Origin: Chionis minor
Taxonomy: Eukaryota > Chordata > Aves > Charadriiformes > Chionididae
Length of the DNA stretch: 64,000 bases
NCBI GenBank assembly: GCA_013398295.1
Contig: VZSF01009131.1
Location: 1 to 64,000 of the forward strand
Direction of reading: 5' to 3'
Position numbers and translations under genes: made by a program. Each line of letters opens with the position of its first letter. Position 1 is the stretch's first letter. Under the pieces are notes generated by a model. It was not told where the DNA came from and made no database searches. It saw only the letters and a list, made by a program, of their open reading frames with translations. Of the stretch, positions 1 through 13,300 are shown one piece after another.

Positions 1-15
1 CTATGATTCTATGAT
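1..15 (+). mobile_element. CR1 LINE terminal tail (cut by window edge)
   Basis: The window opens with CTATGATTCTATGAT, the 8-bp-period repeat that ends avian CR1 LINEs. The body of the element would lie upstream, outside the window. The same repeat closes the better preserved CR1 at 61209-61228, which supports the reading. Only 15 bases are visible, so chance similarity cannot be excluded. Confidence 0.55.
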
Positions 16-3000
16 CTTCTCTAGTGTTGCAATCTACAAATCAGCTCGGGAAATTCCTCCTTCAAGGAATACCACAGGTTGCAAATTGTTAAACTGATAT
101 TTTAAAAATGTTGATGAAATTAAAACCGCAAAAGTCGTGTGTTCGGTAAGCTTTATTGGATATACTCATGGAAAGTTCCTAGAAATACTTTTCTTCTGGT
201 TCAAGAAGTTATGAGTGAACTTGCAGACCACAAAGATTCAAATCAGGAATTGCAAAATATTGCTAGGAAATAGCATTATAATACAAGTTTTCAGACTTAA
301 CCCCATACAGTAAGCGTCTGTGACCTCACCGTACAGGCTTAAACACTAAAACAATCTTTCCGTAGCCATCAACTTATACAAAGCTTTCAGGGGAATAATT
401 TTCCTCTTTCTATGCTATCACTTTGAAAAATGGGTCTGCATAATGCACTTTCCAATCTAATTGCTCTTAGGGAAGGGCAAGAAAAGAGACATTACAGGAG
501 CTATTAAAATTTTTCTACTAAGGAAATTTAACCAACAACAAGGAAAAAAGCTGAAAATTGATTTGTATATGATATACATATTTAACTCCAGCTGCAGATT
601 TTGTAGTGCAGATCCAAACTTCCCCATTTCCCTGGAAAAGTTCAGAGCTCAGGGGAGGAGAGTAGGGAAGAAGGCAAACAGCGGATCGAGATGCTCAGGG
701 TAATTTTAAAGCCAAATATTCGTTAGATAAGTTTTCAGTTCACACGTCTTATTGTCCTATTTCTTAGTCTACTGCATACTAGCGGAGACATTAGAGGGAA
801 AGAAGGAACACTCAGAGCTTCAGAAATAGTGTGTAATTTGGGGACAAGTGAGAGACAGCTAGACTGGTCTGTTCTTTATGCTTCTGTAAATTACCTTCCC
901 AACATTGGCTAACTGGAAGCATTTTCCTCCTTGTTCTCAGCTATTGCAGGGAGCTAAGGTGGATCCCGTTCATTTCTTCCCCCTTTTATACACATGGGAA
1001 ATGGAAACTCTCAATCCAGTTCAAATCAATTTAGACCAAGAGGTGTAACACTGTTCACAATCTCCTTCATTGATTTTGGGATTTCACACTGAAGTTTTGA
1101 TCAAAAAAATACCCTGGTTAATTCAAGTTTGCTGTCATCTTCTGTTCCCCTCCATGGCTTTCAAGATGTAGCCTTTTCGCAATACCTCTAACCTTTGCCT
1201 AAATGTCAACAGCTGCCTTTGTTGGCTATTGATCTAGTCAGAAGTTAAATTCTCTTCTGCCCATGGTCTTAGGAATGGCCGACCTTTTAGGCAGCTCTCA
1301 TCAACATGTCCGAGGAGTTGGAGGAAGATTTTCTTTGGTGGAAGCCAGTTAAAATCCTGTAATGCAGCATCATGTGGATTTTCAAAAAGCCTGACAGGTA
1401 GAAAAAAGTAATTCTGTCCTGTTCTTGGTGGGGAAACCAAGAGGAATCCATGCGTTTCTCCTGACTTCACTGTGAACTACATGCGGCAAAAGGTTACAAA
1501 ATTGGAAGTGGGGGGAAAGATCAGAGGTTAAGGAGCTCATATTTCTACATAACATGACCTTATCTCAGTGGCAACTCAATTCTCATGATCTGCTGCTGTG
1601 TTCTCACAAAGATAAGTCTGCTAAAGACACAGAAGAGTGTTTTAGCAAGGAAAACAGGAGACTGCACTCACAGCAGTTTCTTTGAAAGGTTCCCCTGCCT
1701 GTGAGTTACAAGATACTGTACTTAAAATGTCAAATCAAGCAATCTGTTCTGAAAGGAAAATTACCAAAGCAATCACAGAGCTTGATTTCCTCTAGACTCA
1801 TGGAGTACAGACAAAATTATGAAAATCGCTTGGCCACCCAGAGCCTTAATGTTGAAGTCCCAGGTCAAGGAAAGCTCAAGCAATTAGCCTGCTGCGCTAA
1901 TGACATGCCTGTTTGATATAGTAGCTGAATAGCACCCTGATTGCCTATAATATGATTATGCACATTTTGGGTTGCTTTAAAAAAATTTGATGCCTTGGAA
2001 AAATAGAATCTCATTTCTCTGGCATTTCTGAAAGACCTCCGTTTCCTGAAAAGCCAAGGGCATATTTCAGCTCCTTATGTTTCCACAAATATATTACTAG
2101 ATTCACTCACTGACCTACCTTTAATGAGTAGAAGATGTCATTGTTGAGAAGGATCTCAAAATACAGTAGCACGAAAATGTTGTCCCATCACAAAGCTGTC
2201 ATAGTTCAAGAGGCCAGTTTCTCTTCACATCCCATTAAACAAACATACGGAGGTGAAAGATGACTGCTCCAGGTTTGATATCCTCAACAATACAGTTGCT
2301 GGATACACTACATAAATACTGGTAATCAGAAAAACACTCCTTATTCTCATCCTTTAAAAAGAAGTCAAATTTTGAGCTGATCTGTCATTTCTGAAAAGTT
2401 CTAATACATTTTAATTTTCTTTTTTTCTTCCTGCATGACATGATTCTTCCTTCTGGTTGGTACTAAAATGGATGCCATTGAGTAGGGCAGGAGCAAGGTT
2501 AGGCTCGAAATTTCTGGATGCTCAACATCCAAATGAAAATCTTTGCAGGGTCACCCATAGCTGTACCACTCTGCCACACGGGAGGCTGATTTACAGCCAA
2601 ATGCAGAGAGAAGCAAGCAAAAGACATCTATTCTCATTAAGTCATACAGCCAAAACACACCAAGCAAGCGCACAGCAAAAAAAATATTACTGTGAGGATG
2701 TGTCCAAAAGACACCTAAGCACTCATTGGTCTATGGTGAGAAGTTTATTTGTTGGTGATATGTTGAATTAACCGCACAGGTAAAGCAGACCAGAAATCTG
2801 AGCACAAACAACAGCTTGAGATATTCAGTATTTTTGCAGGACATGGGGACAAAGAAGCCAGTGACACAGCGAGACTACAGCAGTACAAATGTGAGATGAA
2901 AAAGGGGGTGGAAAGAAAAAAAAAAAACCACCAAACCTAATTCAATATTTGTTTTGGGAGGTGATCTGGCTTCTTTTAATCTCGAGCTGTTTGCATATTC

Positions 3001-4420
3001 CGAGCAGTGGGACCATCACTCTCTTCAGCTGCGCCATAAAGCAGGGCTTGTAGCATCTGGGGCAAAACCACAGTGGTTACCTGCACCTACTGAGCACTGA
3101 CTCTGGAAACAGGTCAGGGTCCTCCAGTTTGGGGGATCTGAGCTTTTTTCTCTGGCATTATGTCCCTGACAGTCTAATCTCAGGCAGGACTATTTATTGA
3201 CATTAAAAAAAAAGAAAATCCCCTCTTTAGAAAAAGGAAAGGGAAATCTAGAGGTGATTAATACCGTGGGTCTCGTGTACAATGAATGCCTGTGTCTCAC
3301 AAATGCACCAACGAGATTTAAAGCTGATACTTTTTGGTTTCCCAAGGAGAGGAGTGGGAGCTTGGGAAAGCTCCTGACCATCTTCATACATATTCAGGGT
3401 TTCTCTTTGTTTTCTGATGAAGGGATAGGCTCTGTCCTTAGACTTCTGAATGGTCCCTTGACACCAGCCCTGGAGATTTTTTTTTTAATTAGGCCAGCCT
3501 GGAATGATTTGAATTTGGATCCAGTACTGACAGCATAGCTCCTTGGTTTAAAAGGGGTTTTAACCTAAAAGGAAGTGGAAATCTTATATAAATTCACTTC
3601 TGTGATTTGAAATTTTTTTCACTCCACAAAACTTTCTTTCCTTCCATTTTTCCCTTCATTTCTGCTGCTCCTGGAGATTATCAACAGAGTTTGTCAGAAA
3701 GAAGGAGGGAGGAGGAAACCACCGGCAAAAAAAGCACACGAAAACTTCTATAGCATTTTGCACTAGACTTTCTGCTGATACTAACAGATGTTTATGGTAA
3801 CATTTGTACCCTGTGCTCGACTTTTCAGATGTGACACTGGCAACTAATACACCTCTGGCTTCCCCAGGGTGCTGTGCCAGCTCCAAAGCAGTGGGGCGAG
3901 AGTTTGCTTGTGTGTCCCCCATCTCAGTGCAAGACACAACCCCTCGTCCCCACTGTCAGCTGAGCTACATCCCACCCAGGAAAGGTCCCACCACTCTGTC
4001 AGTAAGGGCTCCCGAGAAAAGACTTCCCAAACCACCCGAATTTTGAGGGAGGACCAAAACAGCAGAGGCCAAGGAGAATCGGTCAAACCTCAAAATGAAC
4101 TTTAATAAGAAGAATGAGCTGGAAAAACTAATAAAAAACATATGAAATCCTAGGCATTCCTGATTTTTTCTGTGGCTAGGTGCAGAAATTATCAAAACTT
4201 CCTTTTGTATTTTTTTAAGACTTTGTATTAAAACATGGTGACTCTTAATCAGAAGAAAAGACTGCTGCTACTCTCTAATTTTACAACCACAATATTATAA
4301 GGGTTGTTTTCCCAATTTTAATATTGTGAGGGGAGAAGAAAACAAAGCAAAAGACATGAAGATGTATCTAATGCACACTTGCATCAGTCCACTGCGCTCA
4401 GTACCAGAAAGAGCCGTGCG
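16..4420. other. Unique non-coding sequence, no gene recognised
   Basis: AT-leaning unique DNA. Open frames reach at most about 113 codons (3197-3538 +), overlap frames on the other strand, and resemble no family I know. An A-run lies near 2918-2929. An imperfect short inverted repeat (TGTATAT / ATATACA) sits at 564-578, and an octamer-like TTTGCATA near 2990. No interspersed repeat is recognisable after the CR1 tail. Confidence 0.6.
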
Positions 4421-4438
4421 TCAGTAAATATTTACTGA
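4421..4438. promoter_or_regulatory. Perfect 18-bp palindrome with inverted forkhead-like half-sites
   Basis: TCAGTAAATATTTACTGA is its own reverse complement across all 18 bases. Each arm contains GTAAATA, which fits the forkhead consensus RYAAAYA, so the site offers two overlapping inverted FOX-type half-sites. A perfect 18-bp palindrome is expected about 0.24 times in 64 kb of random DNA. Binding is inferred; only the symmetry and motif match are seen. Confidence 0.35.
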
Positions 4439-7400
4439 ACTTTATTTTGCACTTTTATATGTTCACATATATATGTTACTTAGGAAGATTTTGCGTATTC
4501 TTGTTTCCTTCCTTTAGACTTGGAGTCCATCATTAGTGTGTTACGGAAGGATTATTTGAAATTCAGACAAGCAAAAAGTTAACTGAAGAGGTTCAGCTGC
4601 AATTTGTCTAACACAGCACGTCTTATAATTATTTTGTCCTTCCCTGCTAGTGACTTTCTGACTCTTTTCACCCACTTGGTACCCAAGGGATGTACAGCAT
4701 TATCTGTGCACATCAATATTTTTCATGGGACATATGTTTTTAATTTGTAGCAGACTTTCTTCGTTGCTTAAAAGTAGCGAATAAAGTTCTAATAAAAATT
4801 GATGCTCATATCCCTTCAACACCAGGTATAGGTTTTCAAGCCAGCAAGTAGGATTTCATGTTGGAATCCATATTGTTGGTGTTCCTGGTTCTCCACACAG
4901 CCAGGAAAATAAAATCAGGCTGTTGAGGCTTTGGAAGGGAAAAGCAAATCAACCAACAAATATTTGGAGAGGAATAATTTGGGGCATATTAGATAAACTT
5001 TCTTTCCTTACTTTAATACAGGAAAATTATCTCTACTTCCAGTGTCTTTATATCCCTAATATTATTTCTTCATCTTCCTGGTCTCTGTTTTTTGCTGACT
5101 CATCTGCCATTTGAGACTTTTTCTATGCCTCTAACTCATACATCCTTTATTCTACTTTAATCCATTTTAGAGCCCTAAACTTGCCCTGTGGGATTCATTC
5201 AGATTTTTTAAAAACACTCAAGCTCACATGAAACCTCTTAGTCAATATTTAATTTAGACTCTCATAAGCAAAGACCCTCAAGTCATTCTGATTTCAAAAG
5301 CAAGAGGGAAATATTGACATGGAAAAGAGCTTGCTGCAACAAGAAGCCAAATGCCTCTGGCTTGCCGAAAAGGTGCACCCACATGTAGGCGAGAGGCCAG
5401 TGCATCTCTGCAGCTGCCACCATCAGCTGTAGCTTTCCTTGTCCCTCTCTTAATGGTCCCAGTATCTACAATGTCTGTCTGCCACTGCTCCCCATATTGC
5501 ATAAATAAAGCTGGAACATCTCAGGCATCCCTCTGGGCTCCTCTACAGGATGCAACTTGTGGGTTGTTCTGCTGCCTTATTCTTTCTGAAGCCATAAATC
5601 CCCAAAGGTCCCCCGATTCAAAGCCATTTCTATCCTGGAACAAAAATTTAAATCCATTCCATACAAGGATTGATTTGGCAGAATGAATGGTGTTGAAGAG
5701 CAGAAGCCACTCCAGCTTCTATGAAGTACCCACAGGAGATAAGAGAAGCTGAACTGGGAGGCTGAGGTTGTGCATGATGTTCGAGGGATATCATCTCCCT
5801 GCCTGGGCAGAAGTCTCCCACCACTTGCATTACCAGGAGTCTGTGTTGTCTCCAAAAGGTCTCATATCACTCACAGCCCCAGAAAAGCGATCTTTACACC
5901 ACCCTGATAATAGAAGTGGCATCTGCAGACAGCTCTGATGCATGCTTGGACTCTTTCTCCTCCTTTTTTCCATAGGTATGTTTCTGGGATGCTTTGCAGC
6001 TGCTGATCGCTGTATTACTATTTGCACATCTGGCAACTTTCAGCTTTCTTTAAACCGCACAATTTTAGGTGGTTTGGGTTCACCTCTACTCTTCTTCCCC
6101 ATGCATATGCTGAAGGGAAATTAAAAGCTGTTGAATGTGAAGGAGGCAGACCTTCTAAAGCTTTGGTTGGTGCCCAGCAGATACTCCCCAGGGAGCTTTG
6201 ATCCTACTCCGCGGCATGCTCTGTCACTCCACTTCTCTCACCTTTTAATGCTATTCATTTCCATAAACCCACCAGCCAAGGGCCCTTTCCAGCCCATGAA
6301 CAGAGCTGAATGTTGTAATGGAGACACAGATCAACACCTCACATTTGCTCTTGATCTACTCTTGATCTGCTCTGAGATTTCTGGCACGGACACGCGGAGG
6401 CTGAAGGTCCACGGAGGACATTTCATTGCAGCAGTACCTGCCTGCCCTCCGGGAATGGCAGTCAGACTCCTTGCCCTGCAGTAGTTTACCCTAAAGGACT
6501 GTAGTAAACTCATTGCCGCTGTGGCTCTCCTTCATCGCAACTTAACAGCTTTTTATAGATTTTTGTTGGATCTGAGTTAAAGTGCTCAAAAAGCAGTGAT
6601 GTCCTGCCAGTGATTTAACTCGAACCTCAGACAAAAATGTTCCTTTTGCTCTCTGCTCGAGCCTGTGGACCAGGGATGTGGTTCTTTTTAACAGAAACAC
6701 TTTTTTCCCCAAGTCCCTGGAGAAAAAGCAGACAAACTTGCTTCAAATATTTTGCCTTTAATGTACTGAGTTTTGTTGTAAGCCTGGGACAGTAAGATGG
6801 GCAGGATTCACTCTGAGCAAACTCAGGCTCTTGTCTGATTTGCAGCCCTTTAAAATGGGACCAAGAAATTCACACCAAAGGCTGCACTTACTGGAAACCA
6901 GTCCTGAGGGGCAAAATGCTGGTGTTCGTGCTGTATTTTCACAAGCCAGGTGTGCTGGCAGGAAACCTGCAATGGTCCTGGGGGGCAGGTAGCTTGACAG
7001 CTTCTCTCCAACACGTCTTTGCAGGTTCATGGAGCCTGTCCAGACCCGAAGTAGTTTGCTCCGGGCACCCTGGTCCTCTCTGGTGGCTCTAGACTTTGGA
7101 GTTTTATGGGGTATAGGACATGGAGCATCCCGCCTGTCCCTCATTCCCTGCTGCTCTGAATTTGGGACAGCCCGGAAAGGATCAGTGCCTTGGGTGCTAT
7201 GGGTGGCGGAGAGTCAGGAGGGGAATTTGAGTGGTCAGATCAGAGCCAGGAGACAGGTTTCCCAGTAATTACAGTAATTTCCCACTAATGATGTCTCTGC
7301 ACTACTTGTTGGGAAATACAGATGCCAGGAGTACCACAAGGCAAAAGCCAATGAGAAAGCATGACCATGTAGTCCCCTCTGGGACTGGGATAGAGAGCCG

Positions 7401-8542
7401 GGGGCATCAAGGAGCAGGACTGACCCGTGCACTCCCCTCACCGTCAGAGCAGCCCCCAGCTGGGCTCCTTGAGCCCCTCGTGTCCTGCGGCAGGAGGTGC
7501 TGAGCCCTCGCTGCCCCAGGTGGTGCCCAGCACACCAGGTCAGCCAGCAGTTAACACAGCCCTGCATGCTGCGCTGTAAAATATGCCTGGGTTCTTTTTT
7601 CCTACTGCCTAAGCATAAAAATCCCTTAAAAAATAAAAAAAAAAATCATTTGGGGTTTATGCTCTTTCCACTCGCTCCTAACAAAGAACCGTTTCTTTCC
7701 TTTTTCTCTGGGACAAGTCAGGAAAATCGGGGAGTTTGCAGGGTCCAAGAAAGGGCGAGCATCTCCGCTTTTCCTGCCGGTGACAAGGGCAGCAGTGATA
7801 TAATGAAATGTACATGTTCTAAGTGGGGCTTCTTCATTTTTAAACAGTTGCCAAAGCTACATAAATGGGACTCCTTCTTTCCTGACCCTTTGCCCTACTT
7901 CAAATGAGCTTTTAAACCCTCTGGAAAACATGCGGTTTTACTTTCAACTGCATTAACGCTCATAATGTGTTATTTTGGCTCTCCTTGTATATTCAGGTTG
8001 AAGGCATAGATTTCATAGATTTCGCCTGGTAATGTTGACAAGCAAGCCTTACGCAGGGGCTATCAAGCACCCAAGTCAGCGTCTTTTAAAGCTCTGTTAG
8101 CTCAGCTGTATTTTTCTTTGTACACCCAAATACTTCTGGACATTACAGGAGTCTCCGCACTCAACATGCTCCAAACAGTTCATATATAATGCCGTGAGTG
8201 TCCGCCAAGGGTACGGATGGTGTCAAAACTCACCTGGGGTTTACAACGCACTAAAGAAAATACTAGTGGCATCTCGCCCCGCTGGCAGCCCTCCAAAAAC
8301 CCCGAGCTCGGTACTCGTGCCAGCGCACGGAAGGACAAAGCCAGCATGTACCAAAGTACAGCAGACCTGTCCACCTTTGCCGTCGGTATTTATTCAGCTT
8401 TGTGCAGTGAGAATTTGCATTTTTAAAGAGTGATCCTGCAGCTGGAGTGAACTCGGGCTGCAAATGAGAGGGGAGAGGGCAAGAGGGCAGGAGATTTCTG
8501 CGTTTTTCAGGGGCGATGAGATGTCTTTCTCCTGCAAATTCC
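4439..8542. other. Unique non-coding sequence, locally GC-richer at 6900-7560
   Basis: No gene is recognised. The longest frames are 128 codons on the minus strand (6758-7144) and 136 on the plus strand (7497-7907), both without known motifs. Around 6900-7560 the DNA is GC-richer with scattered CpG but falls short of an island. A tandem decamer (atagatttc, twice) lies near 8007-8026. From 7910 to 8160 the sequence is AT-rich and low in repeats, as in conserved non-coding DNA, but that cannot be tested here. Confidence 0.55.
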
Positions 8543-8561
8543 CCCCTGCAGGGGACTTTCC
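8543..8561 (+). promoter_or_regulatory. Canonical kappa-B motif overlapping a 12-bp palindrome
   Basis: GGGGACTTTCC at 8551-8561 is an exact match to the classical immunoglobulin-kappa type NF-kB site (GGGRNNYYCC). It overlaps CCCCTGCAGGGG (8543-8554), a perfect 12-bp palindrome. An exact 11-mer on either strand is expected about 0.03 times per window. No coding gene is recognised nearby, so a target cannot be named. Confidence 0.35.
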
Positions 8562-9733
8562 AAGTGGCCTGTTCACAGACATCCTGTGCTCTCCAGATTT
8601 TTTGAGTCGTTCATATACAGTGGCTTCCACAGTCTGTGCGCTGTTGATGGTTTTCAAAGATTTAGACATGTGGCAACCAAGTAGTTTTACTGTAAACCAC
8701 CAGAAAGTCATCACATAATAAACAGGTTTTGGCCTGATATACCTAAATGGTGTCTTAGAGAGGGGTTACTGACTCTGTTCACAGCACTCATAAGGAACAC
8801 AGCTCCAGCGGTAAAATTAGCGCCTCAGCTCCCTTGGCTCCCTCTGTAAAGAGCAGAGGGAGTTTGATTCCTCCAAAAAGCAGCTTCGAGCAGCCCAGCT
8901 CTCACCCATGATTTCCGCAGGTGAGGAGGAGGGTGAGTTGTTCAAATATTTTATCAGCTCTGGTGAAGGATTTCCCATTTCTCTTTCCCACTCTCTACTC
9001 CCACCGAAGGGATGGATCCCTGGGAAGTCACTAAGCATCAATAATTACAAGAAACACAACCAAAGAGCAAGGTGGGTGACATTAAGGGTCTTTATATGGG
9101 AACTTGAATACATTTAAGGCTGCAGATGATCTCACACAATGGGCGGGCACATAAAGTAGCCACTTCCCTCAAAAAATCCCAACATTTTATCCACAAAAGG
9201 TTTTGATTTAAAGAAATGGAAAGGAATGGGGGTAAAACCTTGCAAGAGTACATTTATGGAGAAGAATCCCAGTGCACAAATGTGTTGGGTATGTGACCAA
9301 CCATTTTAAAAGTTATGGTGTATTTTCCTTCAGGAAAGCTTTTCGTTAAAGTCGTATTTATTTCTTTGGGCTTAAGTAATAATTTAAAGCACTCCTGCTT
9401 CTTCTAACACACTATTAACAGTATAATTAATTCTCAGCAACAGGAAACAGAAACCTTTCTTTTTCACTTCATCATCTCAGAGTCAGACCTTCAGTCTTAT
9501 TCCAGGATCCCTATCAAACAGATGGCTTTTATACTCATAAACATGTTGAGCTCAATTTTCCTCCTGCTGAGCAAGAGATTCAAACAAACCAAACTTCCAT
9601 ACTACTGCTAGGAAATTCCAAACATCGAGAAATACTTTTACAGACATTTCTTGGCAAGTGATTCTTAGAAATGTGTGTGGTTCGAAAAAGCCAACCCCAA
9701 AGCAATGAATTTCACTTATGAAAATTGCTGATT
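8562..9733. other. Unique non-coding sequence
   Basis: Ordinary AT-leaning unique sequence. Frames stay below about 75 codons after 8720 and overlap each other on opposite strands. No repeat family, RNA gene or clear promoter was seen. Confidence 0.55.
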
Positions 9734-9766
9734 AAAAAAAAAAGGGGGGGGGGGGNGGGGGCGGGG
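9734..9766 (+). repeat. A-run followed by G-run with one ambiguous base
   Basis: Ten A (9734-9743) run directly into about 22 G (9744-9766), interrupted by N at 9756 and one C at 9762. The G-run can form a G-quadruplex on the plus strand. The N marks an unresolved base, so the true run length is unknown. Confidence 0.9.
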
Positions 9767-10290
9767 AAGAGGGAAGAATAGAAAATAAGAGAAGAGGCAG
9801 ACTTCTATCTGGATAACCAAGTTTGAGAAACCTGGGATGAAGCATTTTTTAGGTCATGCTCATTTGTAAGATGGAACCTTTCAAGCTAAACTGCATTGAC
9901 TTTTTAATGAACGGTGTCCAATTTTGAGACAGCCTTGGCAAATTTATCGGTTCAGGGATGGAAGCTGGTGGTTCAACCACACTTGGAGCCTAATCCAGGC
10001 AAATTTTTGGTGGTTAAGACTAATTTTAGAGGGTGAAATTTAAGGGATGCAAATCCATGCAAGATAAAATCCTTGCAGATACAAACAGTTGCAATTTCGT
10101 GTTGCTTTTTAGCTGAGCTCTCTTTGATTTAATGTCTACTTGTTTTCCCAAAGACTGTTCTCACTCCTGTTTAAGAGATGTTTATCCTGTTAACTAATCT
10201 TCAGGTACCGCTATACATGAATGGATACCTCTGTTGAATGCTGTGACAATAATCCAGATATTTCACCTGGTAAATATATGAGATATTTTG
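9767..10290. other. Unique non-coding sequence
   Basis: Begins with a short purine-rich stretch (9764-9798) that continues the G-run. The rest is AT-rich unique sequence. No gene or repeat recognised. Confidence 0.5.
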
Positions 10291-10320
10291 CTGTCTGCCA
10301 AGGGTTGCGTTGGCAGACAG
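10291..10320. repeat. Perfect 11-bp inverted repeat (hairpin)
   Basis: CTGTCTGCCAA (10291-10301) and TTGGCAGACAG (10310-10320) are exact reverse complements separated by the 8-base loop gggttgcg. The arms also carry CTGTCTG/CAGACAG, which contain SMAD-like GTCTG/CAGAC cores, and GCCAA/TTGGC nuclear-factor-I half-sites facing outward. The stem is too short for a microRNA precursor. Confidence 0.7.
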
Positions 10321-13300
10321 GAAACCTTTTCTCTCACTGATGAATGGAGGGGAATCTCCAGAGGGACTTAGCCATCAGCAATGCAGGGAATGGATGAGAA
10401 ATGGGGAAAAAGAAAGTCAGACTGATACCATAACCACACAGTCCGGCATTGATTGGAAACTCAATAAAAAGTTCAGGATACATTTTTAGAGGCACCATTT
10501 TCTGAAGGCAAAATGGCATGCACGGGCATGACTCTGGTATGGTGAAATAACACAGCACTAAACCCAGTATCTGAGCTTTGGACTACTGTCTGGATGAGCA
10601 AGAAATATTCAATGAGGTTTGGAAACCTGTGATACCACCACTTCTCCCCTCTCGTTTTCCAAGCATTAACCCTCCCCACAATTTTTTTCTTATAATTGCT
10701 CTCTGGTTTGGTGGGTTTCTCAGTATTCTGCATTTTCCTCTCTCCAAGCTCATGTTTGTTACATATGAAACCATCTCCAGACCCCTGGGAAAGGCCTCAT
10801 AAAAATTCAGGAATTAAATCATCTCCATGCTGTTTTTAAGGAAAAAACAATCTGGTTTTTTGGAAAGACTCTACCGAGCATTAGCAGTGCTCTCTCATCC
10901 ACTCTTTATGTGTGTGTCTGGTTACCTTGCCCTGAGCCAAACAGCTTCATTAAATCTCGTTTAAGTGCTGGCTGCGGTCAGCTGTTGTGACTCCAGCCCA
11001 AGTTGGAGCAGAAAATCGACAACCTTTAAACACAAAGCACATCTCATTGGGCCAATATTATTTTCGTCTTCCTGAACATCATTGTCTGATCTGTACAACC
11101 AATTAGACCTGCTGTTAGTCTTGGCCCTGTATCAACAAAGAATGTGTGGATCAGACAAATACAGGACTTCAAATACGCAGGCATATTTTTTGGCTAATAC
11201 TGCCAGATAAGGCAGCGTTATCTGCACCTTTTCTCTGAGCTGGCTCTAACTCTATTGAAATTGTTCTATTTTACAAGCCGTATGTCAACAATACCTGTTT
11301 ATGGAAGGTGACACCGTCTCCCCCCTGCTGCTGGTGTTATCGATGAGGAAGCACTAAGTGGGCGTGTGAGTATTTTTAAAGTACACTGCAAAAATAAAAT
11401 AACAAGGGAGTCCTTGATTTATCCGTCTGTTAACAAAATAATGAGCCTGCCACCTACAAATGTATTGTTCTGTGCAGCATTCCCAGGTCTTCTGTACTCA
11501 TATTTAGAAGAAATCCTTGTTTCTTCTCACAAAAGAAAATATTGACTGTATCTTGGAAATCAAACGATATATTTTCCTGATGTTTGATGGTCAGCCTTCA
11601 GCTACAAGCCTTTTTTTTTTTTTCCTGTCATGACAAGTGGTGGTGGTCCTGCGTGCAGAGTGGGAGACAGAAAATGCTGTCTTCATGTTATTCTGCTTCC
11701 CTGAAGCCAGTCATGGAATGTCTCGACGAATGTCAGAACCAGTGAGAAATTAAGAACTCCTTGAAATCCTACCTACAGTGTCTGCACAAGAACCAGAGAC
11801 ACTTCTTTTATTTTCCATATCAAGAGCCTTAACTGAGTACTTCGTACTGCTAACGCATACACGTATAAGACCATGCATATGCAGGAATTAATCAATTCCA
11901 GTTTTTAAAGGGTTGTGTTTCTGGGTTGGTAATCAACATAACACAGTGCCTTTCAAAGCAATTTTTCGAGTTGCATTAACCATTTCTGTCTCTGCCTAAA
12001 GCAAACAGACAAAAATCTCAGAGAAGGATGTGTTCATCAGATGCTCACAGGTGCGATGGCACATGCTGGTAGCAGTGCTACCATGCCCTCTTTTGGCTCC
12101 CCAAGACTTTTATGGAGAAAATACTTTCATTTATACGCACTCATAGCTGCGACAAAAGCTGTAAACAGTTTTCAAAAGGGTGTAGCTGTACTTGGAAAAT
12201 TCAGAGCTTCAGTTTTCCTATTAGATATAGATATATGTGGGTGGATGGGTGTATCTACACCTATGGGTGTGTATTTGTGTACTGTTAGACCATTGCACAT
12301 GCTGGCAGCAAGCAACAAGATAGCACAGCTATAGAAGACATCAATTTTACATTTTGGAGGTCAAACTCTAGGAAGAAAAGCTGTATTATTTAAGCAGCAA
12401 AAGGATAAATGGGTATCCATATATATCTGTAATATACGTATAATTACGTGCATGAATACTCAAAATATATATTCATATGGTGGTCAGATAAGTTAGAATA
12501 TGTTACTTTATCACACCAATGCCTCCTTATCTACCTACACTTTTTTCTGAACAGCGTAGCAAATGTACATTCTACATTACTAACCTCTCTGCTTATGTAA
12601 GCAAAGAAAAAAACAGCTTTCAGCATATGATTTCATATGCAAGTTCCACTTACTCCGTACATATTTTTCCTACTCACACTCATGTAAGACTCCATAGTAA
12701 GACAGACTAATTACTACTGTGAATATGGTGATCTTGGAGGGAGGGGCAAAACTACTACTACAAACAATCCCGAGCTTGCCCAAATCTAGAATCAATAAAC
12801 CAGGAGTTCCTTGATATGTCAGTTATGTGTTAATATTAGTCCCCAAAAAGAAGAAAAACAATTTGGCCATACATTTGCCAAAACAAAAAAATTAACTTTT
12901 TTGCATTTCTTTGCTTCATGCAAGACTGCTGATGCCAAACACCCTTTGCATTTAGCGTATTTGATGTTCAAACACACCAAATTGCCAGTTCCCTTAGGTT
13001 TCTGTTTGGATTAAGTGAGGAGCTGACAGCATGGAATTATTATTCTTACTTTATAACCAAAATCAGTTATTTTTATTGCATCTTTAGAACAACATTTTGA
13101 CCCCCAAGGTGTGCTGAAACCCTAAAGGACATTCACAGCAACCAATCTTTCCTTATGCTGGCTGAGGACAGTGCATATACGGGCAGAAAACCTTTTCATC
13201 AGGGAGTTCTGCTCATTTTACCAACAGAGTGTCCAAATGTGTTTTTATAGAGAAAACAATGTGTACGCGAGGTTTGCTTTGGTCAGACAGCAGTAGCCTC

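Noticed and set aside
5942..6124. Hydrophobic open frame after an acceptor-like ccttttttccatag
   Set aside because: Short, no family match; splice-like context is common by chance in pyrimidine-rich DNA.
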